Shown here: positions 6,908 through 12,615 of the stretch, in pieces
How the letters are laid out: each line of letters starts with the position of its first letter
How positions within the stretch are numbered: the first letter of the stretch is position 1
Source of the DNA: CAZEQL01 sp964514415
Lineage (GTDB): Bacteria > Chloroflexota > Dehalococcoidia > GIF9 > AB-539-J10
Assembly: GCA_964514415.1 (NCBI GenBank)
Contig: CAZEQL010000034.1
Coordinates: forward strand, 1-12,652
Direction: 5' to 3'
DNA length: 12,652 nt
Position numbers and translations under genes: made by a program
The notes under the pieces: generated by a model
What the model was told of the DNA's origin: nothing
What the model saw: the letters and a program-made list of their open reading frames with translations, nothing else
Databases searched by the model: none

Positions 6908-7343
6908 GCAAGTAGTTGTTGATGCAAATGTGGTAGCCAAGCTATACCTCAAAGACGAGTTATATACAGACAAGGCACATTTGTTATTCTCAAGATTCAG
7001 ACAAGGCGAGATTCACCTAGTTGCCCCACGCGTGATTACTTATGAGGTTCCAGCAGTCATTAAACGGGGAGCTGTCAGAGCGAAGGCTGATGAGGAAACA
7101 TGGCGAGCGGCGATTCAGTCTTTTGAGTTGCTTGAGTCTAAAGGACTACTTATTATCGATGATTCTAATGCTAAATATGAGGCTACAAGATTAGCTATCA
7201 ATTACAGCTGTTTCTATTTTGATGCTGTATACTTACTTTTAGCAGAGGATTTGGGATGCCCTTTTATCACAGCTGATGATAGACTCTTTAGGAGATTGCA
7301 TGAGCAAGCCCCATACCTCATTTCACTAGCAAGTTACAAGTAG
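6900..7343 (+). CDS. vapC: PIN-domain ribonuclease toxin (VapC, Pae0151-like), TA module 2
   Basis: PIN-domain protein of 147 residues from GTG 6900, chosen because AAAGGA lies 5 bases upstream and the product then starts just before the first strand (VVVDANVVAKLYL). GTG at 6882 would add six residues. All four acidic positions are present: Asp8, Glu49 in ITYEVPAVI, Asp108 in FYFDAVYLLLAEDLG, and Asp126 in ITADDRLFRRL. The YDA-YLALAE-LG-TAD style of the second half is that of the Pae0151-like VapC branch, clearly different from toxin 1. Such toxins are metal-dependent RNases held in check by the co-expressed antitoxin. It is the last gene of a three-gene overlapping cluster and is followed by decayed sequence. 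Confidence 0.87.
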   Translation: MTEQVVVDANVVAKLYLKDELYTDKAHLLFSRFRQGEIHLVAPRVITYEVPAVIKRGAVRAKADEETWRAAIQSFELLESKGLLIIDDSNAKYEATRLAINYSCFYFDAVYLLLAEDLGCPFITADDRLFRRLHEQAPYLISLASYK

Positions 7344-7464
7344 TAGACTCAGCTCAGCGTTAAAATGTGTCTCGAAAGCAAGCTCTTCACAACTCGGTGC
7401 TGAGTTACTACCAGATTCAATTCCAAGGAGGCTATAATGATGGTAAGCCCTGACTAAGGAAAGG
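7344..7464. other. Decayed gene start between toxin 2 and the toxin 1 remnant
   Basis: A strong ribosome site AAGGAGG (7425-7431) stands 5 bases before ATGATG (7437), but the frame stops after six codons. This looks like the leftover 5' end of a gene whose body was lost when the toxin 1 fragment became joined here. Confidence 0.5.
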
Positions 7465-7573
7465 CGATTGTTTTATTGCTGCTACTGCAGTTACTGAGAG
7501 CACTGAGCTGGCTACTAAAAACGCCAGACATTACCCTATGCCACAGGTGAAATTGATGGTAGCCGATTACTAA
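7465..7573 (+). pseudogene. 3' remnant of the PIN toxin 1 gene
   Basis: Only the last 36 codons and the stop are present (DDCFIAATAVTESTEL, then QVKLMVADY), with one change from toxin 1 (Ile to Thr). The first two thirds, with the first Asp and the Glu of the active site, are missing, so it cannot code for an active toxin. The nearby ATG at 7437 is not in its frame. Confidence 0.85.
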
Positions 7574-7595
7574 TGAAGGGACACGCCGTGGACTT
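7465..7595. repeat. 131-base direct repeat, copy B
   Basis: It matches 5399-5529 at 130 of 131 positions. At its right end it abuts directly the extended part of radC fragment B, so this junction marks a recombination breakpoint. Confidence 0.95.
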
Positions 7596-7743
7596 ACAAT
7601 AGGGTAGCAAGAGAGTTTAACCCCTCGTCTGAGATTAAAGCTAGAATCTCCTGTGCCGAAAGAGCTTCACTGCCCAGCTTAAGCAGCCTCTCTCTGGGGC
7701 GCTCACTGAGGGGCAAGTCATGAACGGTAAAGGAGCTTTTCAT
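7594..7743 (-). pseudogene. radC 5' fragment, copy B (truncated)
   Basis: The 49-codon frame reads MKSSFTVHDLPLSERPRERL, LLKLGSEALSAQEILALIS, then a short unrelated end before TAA. The AQEILALI block fits the family's AEALSDAELLALLL pattern better than copy A, so this copy preserves more of the ancestral gene. The protein-core domain is absent. The stop codon is formed at the junction with the toxin 1 remnant, showing that the fusion cut radC off. Confidence 0.75.
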
Positions 7744-7844
7744 GAAGTTACAGGCTATTGTAGCAAAGCACGCCTCTTACAATCCACTTCTTTAGAAACA
7801 GACAGGCTGCTTAATTTTGCTTTCCGTTCGATTTGGGACATTTC
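7649..7844. repeat. 196-base direct repeat, copy B (radC 5' end plus leader)
   Basis: It aligns without gaps to 4511-4706 with 9 differences. Both copies have the same orientation, 3,138 bases apart. The right half (leader) is almost identical between copies. Confidence 0.9.
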
Positions 7845-7851
7845 AACGACC

Positions 7852-7972
7852 TTAAATTCTAAATCCTAATTTCCAAACTCTAAACAAACTCAAATTTCCG
7901 AATTCAAATATCAAAACTTTCCCCCTTTTGAATTTTGGTCATTAGTGCTTAGGATTTTCGCTTTCACCTTTT
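7852..7972. repeat. AT-rich MITE-like element, copy B
   Basis: The left end has AAATCCTAATTTCC and CTCTAAACAAA. The right end (7936-7956, TTTTGGTCATTAGTGCTTAGG) is roughly its inverted match, so the element has imperfect terminal inverted repeats and no coding capacity. The right end is nearly the same as at 10660-10701. It lies between radC fragment B and compound palindrome copy 2. Confidence 0.6.
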
Positions 7973-8021
7973 TGTAGTTGCCTGATTCATCAGGCTTAGC
8001 CCAATAAATTGGGCAACTACA
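7973..8021 (+). repeat. Compound palindromic repeat, copy 2
   Basis: It is identical in all 49 bases to the unit at 4731-4779, including both inner hairpins, and is followed by the same TAGACAG string. Both copies lie to the right of a radC fragment, so they probably travelled with it. Confidence 0.88.
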
Positions 8022-8038
8022 TTTCTAGACAGCCCTGG

Positions 8039-8267
8039 TATTGAAATAGTCAGGGTATTGCTATAATCCAGGAGGGCTTTAAAATCAAGTTAGGTGCGAA
8101 TAGAAGTAGCAATCTGTGTTAGGGTATAGCTTAAAGACAGGGAAGTTAACCTCTTCTATATGACCGCCGCCAATCCCATGCCTCTAAAGCCAAGGCATCC
8201 CATAAAACCAGCGATGTAGCTAATGCTGATAATACAGCGATTAGGGCGGGGTGAGATTGTTGCGCTT
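8039..8267. repeat. About 230-base direct repeat, left copy, flanking TA module 3
   Basis: It matches 9093-9322. The 161 bases 8107-8267 have about 11 differences; the left third is more diverged with a 1-base indel. It carries the 3' end of the MA-peptidase gene and a copy of the module 3 promoter (TTGATT, 17 bases, TATAGC on the minus strand), here without the antitoxin gene behind it. Confidence 0.85.
8146..8260 (-). pseudogene. 3' remnant of the MA-peptidase gene
   Basis: On the minus strand it reads QSHPALIAVLSALATSLVLW and ends ALEAWDWRRSYRRG with TAA, the same as the C-terminal membrane helix and stop of the gene at 9201 apart from two residue changes. The frame is intact over the copied part but has no start or catalytic domain. 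Confidence 0.85.
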
Positions 8268-8402
8268 CCCCTTCGCGGAGTTTGCCCTAAGCGAGGTTCT
8301 TTAGTTGCTCCACTCCCTCAGAATGACAGAAAACGAAGGGCTCAGGGCTTCGGCTCACCGCAATGACCGTGGGAGTAAATACAGTGGGTGGATAAAAGGA
8401 TT
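8268..8402. other. Gene-free stretch downstream of TA module 3
   Basis: It holds pieces of the dispersed repeat (CCTCAGAATGACAGAA near 8317, CTCACCGCAATGACC near 8353) like those at 2048-2110. No gene or clear terminator is seen. Confidence 0.5.
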
Positions 8403-8804
8403 TTAAGGGATGACTCGTTTAATTCCTTCTATTTTGTCAAAATCCTCATCAAAGCTATAGATTTCCTTAACTCCTGCTTGTTGCATAAAGCAAGCGTTGA
8501 AGGCATCAGCAAAGGAAATTTTCCTTTCGGAGTAAAGCTCCAAAGCTGATTCAAAGATGCCTTTGAAATCCAACCTTAGACCTCTCAAATTGAGAATAGT
8601 CTGGAGGAGATTTTTAATTTCTTCCCTTGGAATTTTGTAATAGGTCTCCAGGGTGAATACAGTTTCAAAGATTACCAAAGGGCTGGTAATAACTTTTTCC
8701 TCGTTTCTTTCTACTCTCTTTAACAATTTCAAAACATCCTCTGCCTTTTTCTCATCGTCCCGAGTGAAGTAGCGGAGGAACAAGTTTGTATCTATAAAGC
8801 GCAT
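8403..8804 (-). CDS. vapC: PIN-domain ribonuclease toxin (VapC), TA module 3
   Basis: PIN-domain protein of 133 residues from ATG 8804, which gives the usual MRFIDTNLFLRYF start. TTG at 8813, overlapping the antitoxin stop, is another option and has AAGGA 3 bases upstream. Active-site acids are visible: Asp5, Glu47 in SPLVIFETVFTLE, Asp100 in ISFADAFNACF, and Asp119 in YSFDEDFDKI. The FADA and SFD-DFDKI style sets it in a different VapC branch from toxins 1 and 2. It should be an RNase inhibited by the AbrB-type antitoxin encoded immediately upstream. It is rich in Lys and Glu and AT-richer than neighbouring housekeeping genes, which fits separate acquisition. Confidence 0.88.
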   Translation of the reverse strand: MRFIDTNLFLRYFTRDDEKKAEDVLKLLKRVERNEEKVITSPLVIFETVFTLETYYKIPREEIKNLLQTILNLRGLRLDFKGIFESALELYSERKISFADAFNACFMQQAGVKEIYSFDEDFDKIEGIKRVIP

Positions 8805-8809
8805 AATCT

Positions 8810-9073
8810 TCAATATTCCTTCAAAACCTCTTCTCCAACCTTCTCCTCGAAAATCCTTCTCAGTTTTTGCAAGTCCTCAGGTTTTTCTCTTGGCTTCACC
8901 TTGCCGAAGTTCTCATCGAGCAGAGAAGGCAAAGGAACAATCTTGACCTCGTTGCCCTCTACCTTAAAACTAACTTGGTCACCAGGTTTAACCTTTAAAA
9001 CCTCCCTTACCTTCTTTGGCAAGGTAATCTGGGATTTCTTGGTAAGAGCGGTTCTGTTTATAAGTTTTGGCAT
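8810..9073 (-). CDS. vapB: AbrB/MazE-type antitoxin (VapB), TA module 3
   Basis: Protein of 87 residues with an N-terminal SpoVT/AbrB swapped-hairpin DNA-binding domain (about residues 6-50): ALTKKSQITLPKKVREVLKV, then KPGDQVSFKVEGNEVKIVPL. The second half (KPREKPEDLQKLRRIFEEKV) is a charged helix that would bind and block the PIN toxin. GGAGG lies 7 bases before the ATG. Its stop overlaps or nearly abuts the toxin start. The promoter lies at 9114-9142 with a palindrome over the -10 box, as expected for self-repression. Confidence 0.9.
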   Translation of the reverse strand: MPKLINRTALTKKSQITLPKKVREVLKVKPGDQVSFKVEGNEVKIVPLPSLLDENFGKVKPREKPEDLQKLRRIFEEKVGEEVLKEY

Positions 9074-9092
9074 GTTCTTACCTCCAATTTAG

Positions 9093-9322
9093 TATTGAAA
9101 TAGTCATAGTATTACTATAACTCAAGAAGGAATTAAAATCAAACTAGAGGCAAATGGAAAATAGCAATCTGTGTCAGGGTATAGCTTAAAGACAGGGAAG
9201 TTAACCTCTTCTATATGACCGCCGCCAATCCCATGCCTCTAAAGCCAAGGCACCCCATAAAACCAGCGATGTAGCCAATGCCGATAATACGGCAATTAAG
9301 ACGGGATGAGATTGCTTCGCTT
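9093..9322. repeat. About 230-base direct repeat, right copy, flanking TA module 3
   Basis: It matches 8039-8267 and overlaps the last 40 or so codons of the intact MA-peptidase gene plus the intergenic region up to 20 bases before the antitoxin start codon. With the left copy it encloses module 3 on a segment of about 1,055 bases. Confidence 0.85.
9106..9142 (-). promoter_or_regulatory. Promoter and candidate operator of TA module 3
   Basis: On the minus strand TTGATT (9137-9142), 17 bases, TATAGT (9114-9119). The perfect 13-base palindrome ATAGTATTACTAT (9106-9118) covers the -10 box and is a plausible binding site for the AbrB-type antitoxin. The left direct-repeat copy keeps the promoter but the palindrome is broken. 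Confidence 0.6.
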
Positions 9323-10514
9323 TGCTCGCAAGGACAGTAGAAGCCGTCAACGTTTCCCGCCAGTAGCTGTCAAGTTCATCTATATCGAAGCCATAAACTC
9401 GGGTTAAAGCTTCATCATAGGTGTTGCCTTGTTTAATAAGGGTTAGTAGATTGAGCATTTTATCTTGCCCGTAGTTGTCCAGGAGGTATCTTACAAGGCT
9501 AAGGCTCTCTGCATACGAGATATAGGCTTTCTCAGGCTCGGCAGAAAAAGGACTGCATAAGGTGCGAACTGAGATGAGCTTATCCTCGGAAACAGCTTTC
9601 TTCAGCCAGGATTGGTAACGAGGGTCAGGCTCGCCTTCATTATACATAGCCAAGCCTTCATCAAGCCAGGTGGGAAGTTCACCATAAGGACTGAAGACTG
9701 CCTGGTGGACGACTAAATGTGTCAGTTCGTGAACTAAAGCTCTTTTGCCCCAATCAAGTTGTCCGGGTGAAATGCCAATGGCAATTATGCCAAATTCAGT
9801 GAAAGCAGCCCCTCCTGTCCATTCCCGGGGGAAAATCATAGCTCCCTGCAAATCTCTGGCTGAGGCGTAGACGTATATCTTTATGGGTCTCTCATAGTGA
9901 ATGCCGATGTCATTGGTTAATCTGGCGAGTCCTTTCTCGCAGGCATCCATTAGTTCCTGAGCGAAGGAAGCATTACCTTCATACCAAAAAAGTGTTAGTC
10001 TGCCATCCTCCCCCGGAACAGCCTGTGGTTTTTTGGGAAACCTGCTGCTGGTCAGGCTTCGCCACTGATAACGGAGGTCGTCAAAGTGCGCTGTGGACTT
10101 TAGGGTTTCAAGTTTCCTCTCCTCAGCATCCTCAATCGTCCACCAATACGTTATAGCTGTTCCTGGAGGCAAGCTTGCCCTTCTCATATCCCATACCCAA
10201 CTGGTTTTTATCTTGGTTGCTGGAGCAAAATCAGCCCAGCTCTCACTGGTAACTTGAGCATAGTTCATCTTGTCTACCTGATAATGAAGGCGGGCATCAA
10301 TGATGTCGGCAGGGCTCTCAGCTTCAAGATTAAAAACAAGCTCATTGGGAAAATGTATTTCTACACTGCTATCCAGGACTGAAATATCGTTTTCGGCTGC
10401 AACAACGGAAGGAATCAGCAGCAAGCAAAGGGTGAAAGCCATCAGGACAACTCGCTTCATTCTCCCTCTACTTTTAGGCTGTTTGATTTTGGTTTTTCGT
10501 TCAATTTTGGGCAT
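9201..10514 (-). CDS. MA-family (gluzincin) metallopeptidase, secreted or membrane-anchored
   Basis: The 437-residue frame has a hydrophobic signal at about residues 20-40 (MKRVVLMAFTLCLLLIPSVV, then AAE), a beta-rich region to about 150, and a peptidase MA-like domain at about 180-390. Zinc ligands are visible: HELTH at 262-266 and Glu286 in TWLDEGLAMYNEG. A C-terminal membrane helix (about 404-422) ends in a basic tail (RRSYRRG), so the enzyme probably faces outward, tethered to the membrane. Two starts are possible: ATG 10514 (GAGG 6 bases upstream) or ATG 10460 at codon 19, which would begin directly at the signal peptide. Residues 1-18 look like read-through of a neighbouring repeat, and residues 394-404 (VLASKAKQSHP) are a translated dispersed repeat. 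The substrate is unknown. Confidence 0.87.
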   Translation of the reverse strand: MPKIERKTKIKQPKSRGRMKRVVLMAFTLCLLLIPSVVAAENDISVLDSSVEIHFPNELVFNLEAESPADIIDARLHYQVDKMNYAQVTSESWADFAPATKIKTSWVWDMRRASLPPGTAITYWWTIEDAEERKLETLKSTAHFDDLRYQWRSLTSSRFPKKPQAVPGEDGRLTLFWYEGNASFAQELMDACEKGLARLTNDIGIHYERPIKIYVYASARDLQGAMIFPREWTGGAAFTEFGIIAIGISPGQLDWGKRALVHELTHLVVHQAVFSPYGELPTWLDEGLAMYNEGEPDPRYQSWLKKAVSEDKLISVRTLCSPFSAEPEKAYISYAESLSLVRYLLDNYGQDKMLNLLTLIKQGNTYDEALTRVYGFDIDELDSYWRETLTASTVLASKAKQSHPVLIAVLSALATSLVLWGALALEAWDWRRSYRRG

Positions 10515-10534
10515 TTTGGACCTCTTTCACCCTA

Positions 10535-10701
10535 ATTAAATCCTAAACTCTAAACAAATTCTAATTTCCAAATACAAATACAAAATTTGCCAAAGGCAAA
10601 AATTTTGAAATTTCATTTTTAACTTCAATTAGTTTTGCCCTTCGGCAAAATCCCTTTTGAATTTTGGTTATTAGTGTTTAGGATTTTCACTTTCACCTTT
10701 T
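10535..10701. repeat. AT-rich MITE-like element, copy C
   Basis: The left end AAATCCTAAACTCTAAACAA (10538-10557) and the right end 10664-10686 are imperfect inverted repeats. Inside are two hairpins sharing the stem TTTGCC/GGCAAA: 10586-10600 (loop AAA) and 10633-10650 (arms TTTTGCC/GGCAAAA, loop CTTC), which could also pair with each other. No coding capacity. It lies between the MA-peptidase start and compound palindrome copy 3. Confidence 0.65.
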
Positions 10702-10753
10702 TGTAGTTGCCTGATTCATTGGCCAACTTTGCCTGATGAATCAGGCAACTACA
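10702..10753 (+). repeat. Compound palindromic repeat, copy 3 (variant)
   Basis: It has the same outer arms as copies 1 and 2, but here the two ends form one perfect 18-base inverted repeat (TGTAGTTGCCTGATTCAT with its complement) around a 16-base loop. It lies 3 bases past the prfB stop. A T-run follows it only on the plus strand, so it is not a standard terminator for prfB. Confidence 0.85.
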
Positions 10754-10756
10754 TTT

Positions 10757-11858
10757 TTAAACAGCCTCTATTTTGGATCGGAGGCAAGCGTTAATAAATC
10801 CATCCAGATCTCCCTCCAGTACCGCCTCAGCAGTGTTGACTTCATAATTGGTGCGATGGTCCTTCACCATCTTATATGGATGGAGGACATAGCTTCTGAT
10901 TTGATTTCCCCAACCAGCTTCAATACGCTCTCCTTTGAGCTTGGTTTCTTCTTTTTTTCTCTTCACGTGCTCTAACTCAAGAAGGCGAGTGTAAAGGATT
11001 TTCAAAGCAGTCTCTTTATTCTGATGTTGAGACCTCTGACTCTGGCAGGTAGCTACCAGCCCTGTGGGTAGATGAGTCACCCTCACAGCGCTGCTCGACT
11101 TTTGCATATGTTGTCCACCAGGGCCACTGGATCTGAAAGTGTCTATTCTCAAGTCCTCTGAATTTATTTGGAGGTCTGATGTCTCCTCTGCTTCAGGGAG
11201 AACTTCTACCAGCGCAAATGAGGTATGTCGGGCGTGGTCAGCGTCGAAGGGAGAAAGTCGCACCAGGCGGTGGACTCCATGTTCACACTTGAGATAACCA
11301 TAGGCGTAATCTCCTTTGATTTCTATAATGGCGCTCTTGATGCCAGCCTCTTCTCCGGGGGAAACATCCAATACCTCAGCATGATAGTTATGTCGTTCCG
11401 CCCACCTCAAGTACATTCTGAGCAACATATTGGCCCAATCCTGAGATTCTGTGCCGCCGGCACCAGCATGAAGAGCAACCATGGCATTGTGGCTATCATA
11501 ATCACCACTAAGGATTAGGCGATTCTCCAGTTGTTCAAATTGAGAGGTTGTCTCCTTCAGCCCCTCCTGTATCTCCTCTTGAAAAGAATAATCGCCTTCT
11601 TCAACAGTCAGAATAGCCATATCACGAAGTTCAGCAACCTTCTTTTCTAATTTACGCCAGGTATTAACTAAATTCCTCTTAGTTCCAAGCCGGCGCATAA
11701 TAGATTGAGCCTTGATGGGGTCATGCCAAAAATCGGGGCTGGCTGACTCTATTTCTATCTTGGCAATTTCCCTTTCCTCACCAGGAATGTCAAAGATGCA
11801 CCATTATATCTGAGATTCGGCGGTGCAGAGCTTCTAAATTTTCTCTCTCCTCTTGCAT
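10757..11858 (-). CDS. prfB: Peptide chain release factor 2, with programmed +1 frameshift
   Basis: RF2 recognises UGA and UAA stop codons and triggers peptide release in the ribosome. Translation starts at ATG 11858 (AAGGAGG 4 bases upstream) with MQEERENLEALHRRISDIMV, then HL, and meets an in-frame TGA at 11790-11792. Skipping one base after CTT continues as DIPGEEREIAKIEIES and onward to 10757. The product is 366 residues, the usual RF2 length. The stop-codon tripeptide Ser-Pro-Phe is at 202-204 (RLSPFDADHARHTSF) and the catalytic GGQ at 247-249 (SSGPGGQHMQKSSSAV). A start at ATG 11698 would give only 313 residues and lose the conserved N-terminal helices, so it is not the real start. It lies 14 bases downstream of nfi, probably one transcript. 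RF2 level controls its own synthesis through the frameshift. Confidence 0.95.
11789..11802 (-). promoter_or_regulatory. prfB: prfB programmed +1 frameshift site
   Basis: The minus strand reads GGTG CAT CTT TGA C, with the slippery CTT at 11793-11795, TGA at 11790-11792, and the C that weakens termination. GGTG at 11799-11802, 3 bases before CTT, can pair with the anti-Shine-Dalgarno end of 16S rRNA in place of the usual AGGGGG. When RF2 is scarce, the ribosome slips by one base and makes full-length RF2. Confidence 0.93.
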
Positions 11859-11872
11859 TTCTCCTCCTTATA

Positions 11873-12574
11873 CTAATTGGATAACTTTCTTTGGTAACCT
11901 GGCTGGGGGACTGAATTGCCACCAGCAGCAAGGTGGGCTAAGCGAGTAGGCTCAGGAAGTCGGTAGCCACGACAACACTTTATCACCCAATCCAGAGCCG
12001 AGGCAAGGTCAATTTTATGACCTATGGAGACACATATTGGTTTCACGCGAAATTTGGTTCTCAATGCTGCTCCGATGACCTCACCATTGTCAACCAATTC
12101 AGCATAAGAGCCAACCTCTTCTTTTACAGGCTCGTGTCTGCCACAAAGAATTGATTTAGCACAGCCTATGGTGGACACATCGAGGAAAAGCCCCAAATGT
12201 GAGGCAAGTCCTAAGCGCCTGGGATGAGCAATCCCTTGACCATCAACCAGGATAAGGTCAGGAATGTTGCATAGTTTTTGGCATGTCTCCAGGATTAGAG
12301 GGCATTCTCGGAAAGATAGCAGGCCGGGGATATAGGGCAAGTTAATCTTGTTTTCAGCAGTTTTAACCTCTACGACATCGAGTTCAGGATAATTGAGAAC
12401 TACCACTGCGCCACGAGCTATACCATGAGAATCAGGGGAAGATATATCAACGCCAGCGACAAAGCGCAGGTTAATCCCCTCATTCTCAGTCACTACTTTT
12501 CTTGCTAAGCTCAATTGTATTTTTTTAGCTTGAGCAGGATTCATCTCCCATCGATGCAACTGGTTTATTTTCAT
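11873..12574 (-). CDS. nfi: Endonuclease V (deoxyinosine 3' endonuclease)
   Basis: Endonuclease V cleaves the second phosphodiester bond 3' of deoxyinosine, starting repair of deaminated adenine; some members also act on inosine in RNA. The 233-residue protein has the family blocks in order: FVAGVDIS (Asp43), LPYIPGLLSFRECPLI (with the Tyr-wedge Pro-Tyr-Ile-Pro motif and Glu90), DLILVDGQGIAHPRRLGLASHLG (Asp111) quoted here in its key residues, TIGCAKS, and SIGHKIDL (His186). The acidic pair and His match the known metal-binding set of the Thermotoga enzyme. The length is normal. It is followed after 14 bases by prfB. The start lacks a ribosome site, which fits the short leader predicted from the promoter. 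Confidence 0.94.
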   Translation of the reverse strand: MKINQLHRWEMNPAQAKKIQLSLARKVVTENEGINLRFVAGVDISSPDSHGIARGAVVVLNYPELDVVEVKTAENKINLPYIPGLLSFRECPLILETCQKLCNIPDLILVDGQGIAHPRRLGLASHLGLFLDVSTIGCAKSILCGRHEPVKEEVGSYAELVDNGEVIGAALRTKFRVKPICVSIGHKIDLASALDWVIKCCRGYRLPEPTRLAHLAAGGNSVPQPGYQRKLSN

Positions 12575-12582
12575 ATCTTTGA

Positions 12583-12610
12583 ATTATAAAGCATTTAACT
12601 TTAAGGGCAA
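12583..12610 (-). promoter_or_regulatory. Promoter of nfi-prfB
   Basis: On the minus strand TTGCCC (12605-12610), 16 bases, and a perfect TATAAT (12583-12588). Only 8 bases separate the -10 box from the nfi ATG, so the mRNA would be leaderless or have a leader of a base or two. Confidence 0.65.
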
Positions 12611-12615
12611 AGTGA

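Noticed and set aside
4511..9322. Integron or insertion sequence carrying the TA modules
   Set aside because: No integrase, transposase, attC-like sites or terminal inverted repeats bounding the modules are present; the boundaries are direct repeats of neighbouring gene ends.
4731..10753. CRISPR array
   Set aside because: The repeated units are thousands of bases apart, palindromic, and without regular spacers or cas genes.
10702..10753. Rho-independent terminator of prfB
   Set aside because: The hairpin is strong, but on the minus strand it is followed by AAAAAGG rather than a T-run, and the same unit occurs at non-terminator positions.
10757..11698. prfB as a 313-residue truncated protein
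   Set aside because: Upstream sequence continues the conserved RF2 N-terminus across an exact CTT-TGA-C frameshift site to a well-placed ATG at 11858.
11790..11792. Inactivating stop or sequencing error in prfB
   Set aside because: The site matches the known programmed frameshift motif in exactly the expected place (codon 23 to 26 region of RF2).
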